A stretch of 64,000 nt of DNA, taken from NCBI GenBank assembly GCA_963576785.1, contig OY756147.1, positions 186,001 through 250,000 on the forward strand, written 5' to 3'. Below, in pieces: positions 23,714 to 33,754 of the stretch. Numbering within the stretch: the first letter of the stretch is position 1; each line of letters starts with the position of its first letter. Position numbers and translations under genes: made by a program. Origin of the DNA: Chlorophyllum brunneum. Taxonomy: Eukaryota; Basidiomycota; Agaricomycetes; Agaricales; Agaricaceae. The notes beneath the pieces were generated by a model. It was not told the origin of the DNA, ran no database searches, and saw only the letters and a list, made by a program, of their open reading frames with translations.

Positions 23714-23798
23714 AGTGTATATCCTCTGTACTGTAGACTAGCACTGTATAATCAACTTTTGTAAATCAATGGTGGTGGTATGAGTCAAAGAAGGGATG

Positions 23799-23812
23799 AC
23801 AACATGAAAACA
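23799..23812. repeat. Right target-site duplication of LINE-A
   Basis: ACAACATGAAAACA, partner of 3707-3720. Followed at once by TAGTGAGAAGTGACT, the continuation of kinase fragment copy I. Confidence 0.9.
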
Positions 23813-24591
23813 TAGTGAGAAGTGACTGGGGTTGGTAGGATATCCGCAGTAGAACTGAGACATCAGTGTACTCACATGTCACACTACCAAATGTGATGCA
23901 CTAAAGGTACCATGTTATGCCACCCAAAAGCTCATATTAACATACTTATCATATGTATATACTCCTTCAAAGCTAGGTGTCACTTTTGTTTTGTTCAGTT
24001 GCTGGGAGAATATCAGTAGATCATCTGAACCTCATAGCTGTGGTTTGCTAGTTGTATAATTGGGTATCTCTATGAAATCAGTTCTACCTGCCATGATAGC
24101 CTCAACTGGTAGGTCTGTTTTATCCTACAAATAAGCAGATATGGGCCAGAAGACCTGTCCAGCCTTACCATACTTGAGGTAACTATACCTGAATCACAAC
24201 ACTTCTTCTGTGATATACAGCTATCACTCAGTAATCAGCCATCAATAGCACTGACTCTCTCACTTTCTTATATCACCAAGGCTACATTGGCCTTTCCTCA
24301 CTGCACAAACCTGCAACAACCACTTCACCAAGCATATAGGACACTTCAATAATGACAGGGTCCTCATTTACCAACACTGCTTACCTCTACCAGCATGTGA
24401 CAATCATCACCCAATCCCCCATATCTGCTGCCCTACTCTTGCATAGGATATTCACTGCTCCCATAGAATGAGCAGACACATTGTTGCTCTCCAGTTGCTG
24501 AGTAGACCCACAGTCTCTCACTCATGCGATGTAAGCCACAGAGGCCCTGACATAGGTTTGCCCCTATGTACCTAGTCAGGGAAGATGTGTC

Positions 24592-24737
24592 TTGGTCTAC
24601 TCTCTGCAGCACTTCTTCTGCAATATTTGGTCTATCCTCTATGGCACTTCTCCCATGATATGTTCTTTGTTCTACCTCTGTGGCACTTCTCCCACAATAT
24701 TTGGTCTACTCCCTGTAGTACTTCTCCTGCAATATTT
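24592..24737. repeat. Four-copy imperfect tandem repeat, units of 34-40 bp
   Basis: Units start at about 24592, 24627, 24667 and 24701, each beginning TTG(G/T)TCTA(C/T) and containing GCACTTCT(T/C)C and CAATATT. Copies differ by substitutions and by small length changes. One frame stays open across it, but I see no protein family. Confidence 0.85.
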
Positions 24738-25149
24738 GGTTGCTCTTAAACTCTCATTCCTTATGTACTACCTTCTTCTATGAAAGAATAACTCCATGAC
24801 AAGTTGATGTTGGATCCTATTGTGAAGCTATGGTGTAAAAGCTCATATCTGGCCAAAAAATGCATGCTACAGTGACTATGTGTACTGAAGATAGATTGGA
24901 ACATGTTCTAGAGCCAAAATATGAGAGGAAATTACATACAAGATATCATTTGCTTTGGAGTTGTGCATTGATTGGAGACAAAGTAGGAGTATGGTGAAGT
25001 ATATAAAAGGTACTCAACACAGAATTGACCAGAACTCATTGCAATACCAATAAATGTGTTCCCTTTCCCCTTTCCCCCATGTTATTCCTCTTTTCTATTA
25101 TTATCCTGAGTGTTACTATTACTGTCTTTCTGCTAATCTCATGGAATTA

Positions 25150-25511
25150 TGTGCCAGAACCTCTGAATCATTGTCTGGTATTGGATGTGGTAGACTTTTC
25201 CCATACAAATCATTGGAAGGACTTTGTGCTAAATACCAGAAGCTAAATGGTATGCCTGAGGACAGTCAAGAATATGAAGTTTGGAAGGTATGATTTATGT
25301 TTGTTCTTTATTGCCTAGCAGTTATTCTAAGTAATGATTACATACAACAGAATATACTATAGTGCACTGGCTGTGAAATCAGTTACAAGCTCCTCAAAGC
25401 TACTTACTGTGGAAAATGTGAGCAATACTACAGTAGTATTGCATCTGACTTGCTGGCTGTTACTTTGACTAGTGAATCAGCTTCTGGAGTCAACCCTAGT
25501 ACTACCTTTCC
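25150..25511 (+). other. Possible exon pair with CxxC...CxxC, cut by Gypsy-3
   Basis: A frame ending PEDSQEYEVWK (about 25289) meets a good 5' splice site (AAG|GTATGA). After an AG at about 25362 the frame resumes with CTGCEISYKLLKATYCGKC, a CxxC-x(13)-CxxC pattern that could bind zinc, and stays open to the Gypsy-3 LTR. This could be part of a host gene broken by Gypsy-3, or chance. I cannot name a family and the start is not visible. Confidence 0.3.
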
Positions 25512-25816
25512 TGTTATGAACTATAGATAGACAGTACATTCCTATTATATGCCCATTATAATCAGTATTCCAGTGTATCTGTTTCATTCCTTGTTTCATC
25601 CCTTATGGCTGTACTCTTACTGACTCATCTTACTTGTCCCCTATGACTTCTTTACTCTGCTCCCTTATTCTTAGCTATCACTACTAGTATATAAAGTGTA
25701 GTAATACTTGAGGTATTCCTTATACTTTACCAATTGTATTATCCCTTTCTCTTCTCTCTACTTCCTTGTCTTTGTCCAAAGACTTGCAACCTGAGTCCTA
25801 GACTAAGGTCATAACA
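25512..25816 (+). repeat. Gypsy-3 5' LTR
   Basis: TGTTATGAACTATAGATAGA to AGGTCATAACA, 305 bp. TATATAAAG at 25688-25696 is the likely promoter. Followed by TTTGGTAAAGTGTC as in the other copies. Confidence 0.93.
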
Positions 25817-25909
25817 TTTGGTAAAGTGTCATTTGACTCACCTTGTAAGAGAGGTGCCACTATTCATAGCTAGGCTTGGAATAATAGCCTCCGACCAGGA
25901 CAACAGTAT

Positions 25910-27130
25910 ATGAGCAGCAGTAGCTCATTGAGAACACCAAGAAGACCAAGAGCTCTGAGACCAACAGACATTTAGGAATCACCAGTAACCACTGGATCCA
26001 AACAATGAACAGAACCAGAAATCCCTGAAGGCCTTAAATGGCAGAAATCTGACTATAGTGTAGATGAAGACACAGCTCTTTTCAAGACCCTATTCAACAC
26101 AGACATTTCTGAGACCACATCTGACATAGAAGTTGCTGAGACTATTCAATACAGAAATTGCTGAAGCCACATCCGATATAGAAATTTCCAAGACCCACAA
26201 AAACAGAGAATCTGAAATATCCAACATAGAAGTTGCCAAAACCCATGAGAACAAACACAGTGAACCAGAGACAGAATCAGAAATGGCCAATGAAGTCAAC
26301 TTCCCAAAGAACCTAGCCCTGGAACCAGGATACTTCAATGGAGATAGAACCAAATTTGATAATTAGTGGAGAGCAATGTCCTTATGGACACTCTTCAACA
26401 AGATCAATGACAATGAGCAGAAGATAATCGGAATATTGGTGTGAATGAAAGGAGAATTAGCAGATCCTTATGCCAATGCCAAGTTACAGACAATTCAAGA
26501 TAAGAAAACACTGGCATTCGATGACTTCGCAAAGGAGATAGTAGCCACCTTCTCCTTGGGAAATAGGAAAGCAATAGCAGAAGGGGAAATTGAGTTGTTC
26601 AAACAGGGAACCATGGGCTTCTTAATAGAGTTCGAAGCATTGAAGACCCAAGCAGGAATAGACAATGCATATGCCATATTCCTCCTCAAAAGACATTCCA
26701 GAGCAGACATTATCAGAATTATTGTAGGCTATCCACTAGCCTCAATCCTGGACACATACAACAAATAGAGAAACACCATCCTTGCAGTAGGACAAAGATA
26801 TGAAACTGCAGACATAGAGACATCAGAACCAGCACCAGAGTCACATACAGAGGTGGAGGGCAGCCAATGGAGATTGGCAGATAGAGGGCAGACACCAATC
26901 AGAACGGCAAACAGAGATGTTTCAACTGCAACCTATACAGGCATATTGCCAAATATTGCTGCAAGAAGACAAAGGTCACATATACCAAAATAATGTGCTA
27001 TAATTGTGGCAAACAGGGCCACATCTCGAAGAATTGTAAAGCACCAAAGAAAGCACACATCAGAGAAGTTACTGAGGAAACTGAGCAAGAAGAAGAGGCA
27101 AAGGAGGATTTTGCTGAAGGCTCTGAGTAG
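25910..27130 (+). pseudogene. Gypsy-3 gag
   Basis: ATG at 25910 (MSSSSSLRTPRRPRA-like), homologous to Gypsy-A gag. Capsid part ALEPGYFNGDRTKFDN, then LGNRKAIAEGEIELFKQG near 26560. Two CCHC motifs: one near 26930 (CNLYRHIAKYC; usual G replaced by R), one CYNCGKQGHISKNC near 27000. Several stops (for example at 25972, 26366 and 26766) and a frame change. Confidence 0.88.
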
Positions 27131-30100
27131 GCACAAACCTGCAAGCCCATAAACCTAGAGTTCCTGTTTTACTTCACAATAGACAATATGTGATTCCACA
27201 GAAATGGAACTCAATGCATGAACTTCTCCTTGACTCAACAATCGAAACAAAGAAGGGACCTAAACAAATCACCACACTAGTAGATTCCAGATGCACCCAC
27301 ATGTGCATAGCACAGATAATAGTAGAAAAAGAATGAATCATGACCAAACCCCTCAAAACCCCAATACAAGTAATCAACACTGATGGAACTGAGAACAAGA
27401 AAGGAGAAATAACAGACATGGCACAACTGGTATTAAGCAACAATAAACACATGGAAGAAATTGAAGCAATGGTAACACAACTGGAGAGTGCAGATCTATA
27501 TCTTGGACACAACTGACTGATCAAACACAATCCGGAGATTGACTGGACAAACAACATAATACACTTCAACAGATGTCCAAAGGATTGTACCACACACCAC
27601 AATGACATACAATTCAATGAGAGAATACACATGGTAAAAGAACACATAGAAGAAAAGAAAACCAACCAAACAAACCCAGAAGACCTACCAACATACCTAC
27701 AGCAATACATGCACCTGTTCAACAAGAAGAACTTCGACAAATTACCAGAACACACAAACTGGGACCATGAAATAAACCTGTCAGAAGACACACCACCAGT
27801 ACTACAGTCCAAAGTCTACCCAATGACATTAATGGAGAAACAAGAACTGCAAAAATTCCTTGACAAGAATATCACTTCAGGACAAATTCAACCATCACAG
27901 TCCCCCTATGCTACCCCATGCTTCTTTATACCCAAGAAAGATGGGACTAAATGACTAGTACAAGACTATAAGAAGCTAAATGAACATATGATTAAAGACA
28001 AGACACTACTCCCACTCATAAGCAAAGTTATTGACCAACTCAAGAATGCAAAAGTCTTTAACAAACTCAATATCATCTGGGAATACAACAACATCAGGAT
28101 AAGGGAAGGCAATGAATGGAAAGCAGCCTTCATAATGAACAATGGACTATTTGAACCAATGGTCATGTTTTTTGGAATAAGTAACTCACCAGCAACATTC
28201 CAAAGGATGATGAACACTGTCTTTCGAGAAATGCTACAAGAAGGAGCAGTCATCAACTACATGGATGACTTCATCATCCCTGGGACCACACAATAGGAAC
28301 TTGAAGACAGGACAAAATGGTTTCTTGACATCACAGCAAAACACCAATTGTACTTCAAAAGATCAAAGTGCTTATTTGACGCAAAAGAGATACCTATATT
28401 AGGATTTGTGGTTGGACAGGGCAGTGTTAAAATAGAGGAGGAGAAGGTGAAAGCAGTGAAAGAATGGCCAATACCCAAATCCCTAACAGACATTGAGAAA
28501 TTCCTAGGATTTGCAAACTTGTACCGATGATTCATACACAACTTTAGCAACATAGCAGCCCCACTACACAAGTTGAAGAAAAAGGACATGAAATGGGAAT
28601 GGACAGAACAACAGCAACAAGCCTTCAAAAGAATTAAGGAAAAGGTTACAAGCAAACCAGTATTAGCAATGCCACAAGACAAGGGACAATACAGAGTAGA
28701 AGTGGACACATCAGAATATGGAGTAGGAGCAGTATTATCACAGAAACAGGAAGAACACTGGTACCCAATTGCATTACACTCAAAAACAATGACATCCGCA
28801 GAACAAAACTATCAGATCTATGACAAAGAATTACTAGCCATCCAAGAAGCAATCAAGACCTGGAGACAATACTTACTTGATGCAGATGAACCATTCGAAA
28901 TATGGACTGATCACAAAAACCTAGAATATTTCTGAAAACCACAACAACTCACAGGATGACAAGCGAGGTGGCAGATGGAGCTACAAGAATACCATTACAT
29001 ACTGAAACACATCCCCAGGAAGACCAACACAAAAGCCAACATCTTATCGAGACTAACAAAAACTGATACCACCCAAGATAACACCAATATCACCTTACTA
29101 CCTGACCACTTATTCAATGACAACACAATTACCATGATCCGACAAATCTGGGAGATCTCAGGAGAAGAAGATCTGAAATACCAACTACAAAAGGAAACAA
29201 AAAGGGAAACACAGTGGCTGAAGGAAAAGGAGAAACAACCAGAGGAGATATGGGAGACAGATGGAATACCAATGTTTGAAGGAAGAATATATGCCCTGCC
29301 CAACAGCCAAATATGACAAGAAATACTTCGACAATACCACAACAAAACAGATGTAGGACACCCAGGACAACACCAAATGATTGAACTCCTTAAACAGAGT
29401 TATTGGTAGCCTTAGATGCATAACAATATCAAATGATACATCAGAGGGTATGAGGTATGCCAACAAAACAAAACACTCCAAACAAGACCAACAACACATC
29501 TCCATCCACTACTGACACCAGTGGAACCTTGGGAAGAAATATCAATTAACATGACAGGACCACTACCAGAATCAGAAGAATATCATGTAATACTTGTCAT
29601 AGTCAATCATTTCAGCAAAATGATCAGACTGCACACAGTTAACACCACCTTAACATCCAAGAAGCTAGGAGATATATACTAAGATGATATATGGAGAACA
29701 CATGGAATACCCCACAGAATCATCAGCAACAGAGGACCACAATTTGCATCAAAATTCATGGTAGAACTATGTCGAGCAACTGGTACCCAACAAAACTTAT
29801 CCACGGTATACCATCCACAGACCGATGGTCATATTAACCAGGAGGTCAAAACATACCTCAGAAACATAATAAACCATGCACAGAACAACTGGAAAAAATG
29901 GTTAGCTACAGCAGAATTCCAATACAATGACAAAATCCACATAGCCACTGGATATTTGCCATTCGAAATAGTTTATGGATGATACCCCTGGAAAGGAGAT
30001 GTAACAAAGGTTACCAAAGCACCTGCAATCACGGAATGAATACAGGAGTTACAAAACATACAACAAGAAGTGATCAAAATACTACAACACAGCCAAATGC

Positions 30101-30596
30101 AAATGGAGAAACATAACAGCACCAAACCAGAACACGAGTATATTCCAGGAGAACAAGTATGGCTCGAGGCAAGCAACATCAGGACAATGAGACCAACCAA
30201 AAAGCTAGATCACAAATGCTATGGACCATTCCAGATAAAAGCAAAAATAGGTGAAACAAGTTACCAACTGGAATTGCCTGAAATATGGATAATACATGAC
30301 ATGTTTAATAGCAGACTCCTCTCCCCCTATTGAAAACCTGAGTTCAACAGCCAGTGCACCCTACCACCACCAATGCCCGAGATCATCAATGATGAAGAAC
30401 AATACAAAGTAGAAGAGATCTGAGGACACTGCATGAGAGGACAGCAAAATCAATTCCTAGTATACTGGAAAGGTTATACCTCCGAGGAAGACACATGGGA
30501 AGATGAGTCAGAATTGGAAAATGCTAAGGAGGCAGTCCAAGAATTTTTAGACAAGATTTCAAGGACAAAACCTATAAAAAGGGAGGGCAATAAGTG
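27130..30596 (+). pseudogene. Gypsy-3 pol: protease, RT, RNase H, integrase, chromodomain
   Basis: Same domain order as Gypsy-A. Protease motif degraded to TTLVDSRCTHMC (27260-27300; the Gly of DSG is Arg). RT: FFIPKKDGTK, FGISNSPATFQRMMN, YMDDFIIPG (28258). RNase H: VEVDTSEYGVGAVLSQKQ and WTDHKNLEYF. Integrase zinc region damaged; core seen as ISNRGPQFASKF (D to N) and VYHPQTDGHINQE (truncated against sister copies). Chromodomain QFLVYWKGYTSEEDTWEDES at about 30450-30510. I count well over ten stops. Confidence 0.9.
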
Positions 30597-30703
30597 ACAA
30601 TTATAAACAACAAACCTTGCATTACAAGGGATCACTACACCCAATGCACCTCATACTGTATCCACTGTACCCTAGACTTTTCCAATTACCTCCACAATAC
30701 ACC

Positions 30704-31600
30704 ATGCATGCCAAATGCAGACCCACCCCCTTCCCAGCCAATGACATAGAGTTCGAACAAGAGCTCAACAACCTCCTCGATGCCCAGTCCACCAAAGACC
30801 AGATCAAACACTATACTGCCACAACCAAAGGACTTATGTACATTGCCCATGCCATCAACAAGGTCCAAATCCAAGCCAAAGCCCTGAGTTATATCCTACT
30901 CATCACCACTACCAGAGCCCTCCCAGCTGCCATGTCAACTGGGAAACACAAACTCATGAAAGAGTTATTGGATAAAGCAGCCACCAATCTTAACATATTA
31001 GTATACTCCAACACAAAGAAATGCATCCAAAGTGTCTTAATTATGACAGGCAAAAGACTCAATCATCTCACCAACTCTAGTGACAACCCCACCTATAGAC
31101 TAGCTCGAAGGCTAATGGATCTTGACTCATACATCCCCACTACTTTACCTGACAAACCACCCTATCACAAAGATGACGAACAGGAATGGTTAGATAAAGG
31201 AATGGAGTGAATTGACAAATCAGTCCCAGACTATTTAATGGAACTGGATATGCAAGATGAAGTAGACCACCTCCTTATACAACTACCCAACATGGACCCA
31301 CCATCCAAACCCACGATATTTAACCCACCACCATCTTACCTCTCACTCAAGGATAGAGGACAGTTCGAAGAAAACTACTGGGAAGAGATAGTACACAACC
31401 TCGTCACTGCAGAAACTAATGACACTACTACATTCCAAGGATGTACTGTAGCCCTCTTTAGGGAAGGACAAGACTATGCTCCCTTCTAGATTGGATGTTG
31501 ATGCAAGTCAGGAACTCTGATGATTGGTCCTACCAAATGTCAGCTTGTCAATGCCTTACACAAAGAACAAGACAACAAGTAGACCATGACACTTCATGGG
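30704..31600 (+). pseudogene. Gypsy-3 ORF3: extra 3' ORF of unknown function
   Basis: Start ATG 30704 (MHAKCRPTPFP, matching MPAECQLTPYP of Gypsy-A). Open to 31210, one TGA, then open 31211-31489 in the same general frame; later stops near the end. Shared with Gypsy-A: SN..........S.L.....KRLN at about 31000-31065, FNPPPSYLSLK and NYWEEIVHNL (31320-31400), LFREG...APF (31460-31488). The two proteins have diverged considerably yet the frame is much cleaner than pol upstream, which suggests past selection for a protein. No known domain, signal peptide or membrane segment seen. Confidence 0.7.
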
Positions 31601-31625
31601 GTCATGAACATAAAAAGGGAGATAT

Positions 31626-31930
31626 TGTTATGAACTATAGATAGACAGTACATTCCTATCATGCACCCATTATAATCAGTATTCTGGTGTATCTGTTTCA
31701 TTCCTTGTTTCATCCCTTATGGCTGTACTCTTACTGACTCATCTTACTTGTCCCCTATGACTTCTTTACTCTGCTCCCTTATGCTTAGCTATCACCACTA
31801 GTATATAAAGTGTAGTAATACTTGAGGTATTCCTTATACTTTACCAATTGTATTATCCCTTTCTCTTCTTTCTACTTCCTTGTCTTTATCCAAAGACTTG
31901 CAACCTGAGTCCTAGACTAAGATTGTAACA
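31626..31930 (+). repeat. Gypsy-3 3' LTR
   Basis: 305 bp, partner of 25512-25816. Ends GATTGTAACA, with the outer bases changed from GGTCATAACA. Confidence 0.93.
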
Positions 31931-31967
31931 TCTCCGGACTAAAGGAGAGGATACTTGATCACAAGCA

Positions 31968-32339
31968 ATGACAGCACGCTTAACTTGCCAATCCCTTATC
32001 TTTGTTCCACCAACCAGCTCCTCAGCTCCTTACCATACAACAGCAGGTTTAATGGCTGCAAAAGCTGTAGTAACACCCGATGACAATAAGATTATTGTAG
32101 AAGTTACAAAATGTTGGGTAAAGGCTGCAACCACTCGAGATGCAAATTCTACAAGTCTTGACTGTGGAGTTTGGGAAAAACCTTGGAAGCAAAGTGACTA
32201 CCTCTCTGGTACATATTCTCTATATTCTTTTTGGAGTAATATCCCATATATTATACTATTGGCAGAGGTACTTGATGATGCATTAGCAATGGTGAACCCT
32301 AACTGGTCAAAGGTATATAGCATGTCACTTGCAATGTGA
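31968..32339 (+). other. Unrecognised ORF, 123 codons
   Basis: Continuous frame from ATG 31968, with a protein-like composition (VVTPDDNKIIVEVTKCW, SLYSFWSNIPYIILLAEVLD) between Gypsy-3 and kinase relic copy II. I do not recognise the family. A GTGAGT follows directly after the last codons and could be a 5' splice site, so this may be one exon of a gene truncated by the Gypsy-3 insertion and by the kinase relic. It could equally be chance. Confidence 0.35.
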
Positions 32340-32389
32340 GTCTATATTAACTTTCATTATTCATACCTCACTTACAAATATAACAGAGA

Positions 32390-33540
32390 TGAAATTGAAT
32401 TTTGTTACTCTGGGAACAGAATATTTCCCCCTGGTACAAGAGGAAGGACAGTGGGGGAAGTAACTCCCAGTTATCTTGTGTTGGCAATTCCTGTCCATCA
32501 TAGCGGAGAAGTAATGACTCCCAGTATATGCATATAATACACTCTTCTAGCACACCCTCTGGTGCAGCTAGAATAGCCCAACAGAAGCAGGTCCAGATGG
32601 CAGACTCTGCATTGTGACAGAGTTTGTGGTGCCAGGTAGGCATAGTGGTAAGACCATTCATTTGCACAAACATATCCTTGTATGGACCATCAAACTCCTT
32701 CATACATTGCAGGTGAATTGAACAATACACATCATGGATGCCATTAGCAAGCTCTGGTAATGCAATGAAAGCTATGTTGGAAGGCAGTAATGATTTCCCC
32801 ACATGAACAGCATAGGCAATGAAGATTGGTGTGCCCTATTGATACCTTAGCCTCAAACACCTACGATATCAGATGGAATTTATGACACTTCCAGGAGGAT
32901 CAGAAGAACCAGGGATTTTGCTACAACCAGAGTCAATAAGGAGGATGGAAGATTTGTGTTTGGGTTTCCTACATCCAACCATAAGCAATCATGACTTGTG
33001 AAATGAGTTGTAATATACTGAGTGTCAAGCAAATGCTCAATAAAGATGGGGGTTGCCAGCGAGGACATCTCAGTGTGATCCTCCAGCAATTCAGGTTGGA
33101 TTAGTATTTTCCACAGATTAATATCATGGTGAAGGATTTGGTGATCAATGTAGAGAGCTCAAGTGACTGTGGAAACTGTAAGAGATTATAGGGATTGATC
33201 CAAGAACAGAACAGTATACCCTCCAAGAGATCATATGTCACATGAAGGACCTTTCTGGGAGTATCCAAGGCCATGAAATTGGTCCTATAATCTTGTAAGC
33301 CACTACGGAGCTTGATACGGTTATTGCCTTTGACTGCCCCCATGGTGCCAAGATAAGGCTCGGGTGAATGTGTCATGTCGAAGATTTGCTTTTCACTGGA
33401 TGGACACATGGTTCTGGCATACTGGTCTTTGATTACGAGATGATATTTCCTTTGGGATTGTAGAAAAAGAACATTAGATCGGCAACCCAAAGGATCCCTC
33501 GATCATGGGTAATGAATATAGCACACTAGACATGCCCCTC
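32390..33540 (-). pseudogene. FunK1 kinase relic, copy II
   Basis: Homologous to the intact kinase from the middle domain to part of the C-terminal lobe. Seen: LVIKDQYARTM (33430), FMALDTPRKVLHVTYDLLEG (33270-33220), SPATPIFIEHLLDTQY-type block (33040), GTPIFIA at about 32825 after an intron, HLQCMKEFDGPYKD (32700), NAESAIWTCFCWAI (32600). The catalytic loop reads HHDIN where the intact gene has HRDIS, so it would lack the HRD arginine. Frames change several times and both ends are missing. More similar to copy IV than to the intact gene. Confidence 0.82.
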
Positions 33541-33754
33541 TGGCCCTGCATATGGGTATAAGGCGTACTACATATGTGTCTGCCTTAGGAGACCACCTCC
33601 CTGGGCATGGTAACCTAAGCCGCGGCATGCTGAATGTTCAAGGGTGCTTTGTCGTGGGCGTTGTTCCAATATTATTAAGATATCAACTAATGGTATGTCC
33701 TGTACATATCTAAACATGTACGAGGCAGACAGACATTTGAATATAGCCGTATTA

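Larger units (their letters stand above)
3721..23798 (-). mobile_element. LINE-A: Tad1-type LINE split by Gypsy-A and LINE-B
   Basis: One LINE insertion spread over 20 kb. Own sequence lies at 3721-6942 (3' UTR and most of ORF2), 13340-16426 (start of ORF2 and most of ORF1) and 23229-23798 (start of ORF1 and 5' UTR), about 6.8 kb in all, the length of LINE-B and LINE-E. The perfect 14-base duplications at 3707-3720 and 23799-23812 tie the two ends together. The 5' end is CATCCCTTCTTTGACTCG reverse-complemented. It is older than its inserts: ORFs carry many stops and RT motif C reads FVDNG instead of FVDDG. Confidence 0.88.
23833..25511. other. Non-mobile stretch without a recognisable gene
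   Basis: Between the end of kinase fragment copy I and the Gypsy-3 5' LTR I find no conserved protein family. It holds the short tandem repeat at 24592-24737 and a possible two-exon fragment at about 25150-25511. The rest is AT-rich with only short ORFs. Confidence 0.6.
25512..31930 (+). mobile_element. Gypsy-3: complete but heavily mutated chromovirus
   Basis: 6.4 kb with 305-bp LTRs at 25512-25816 and 31626-31930 that differ at about 13 positions by my count (about 4%), mainly transitions. The flanking 5-mers TTTCC (25507-25511) and TCTCC (31931-31935) fit a decayed target duplication. Same plan as Gypsy-A: gag, pol with chromodomain, ORF3, polypurine tract (AAAAAGGGAGATAT, about 31612-31625). 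Pol has many stops, mostly TGA or TAG where sister copies have CGA or TGG. Confidence 0.93.
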
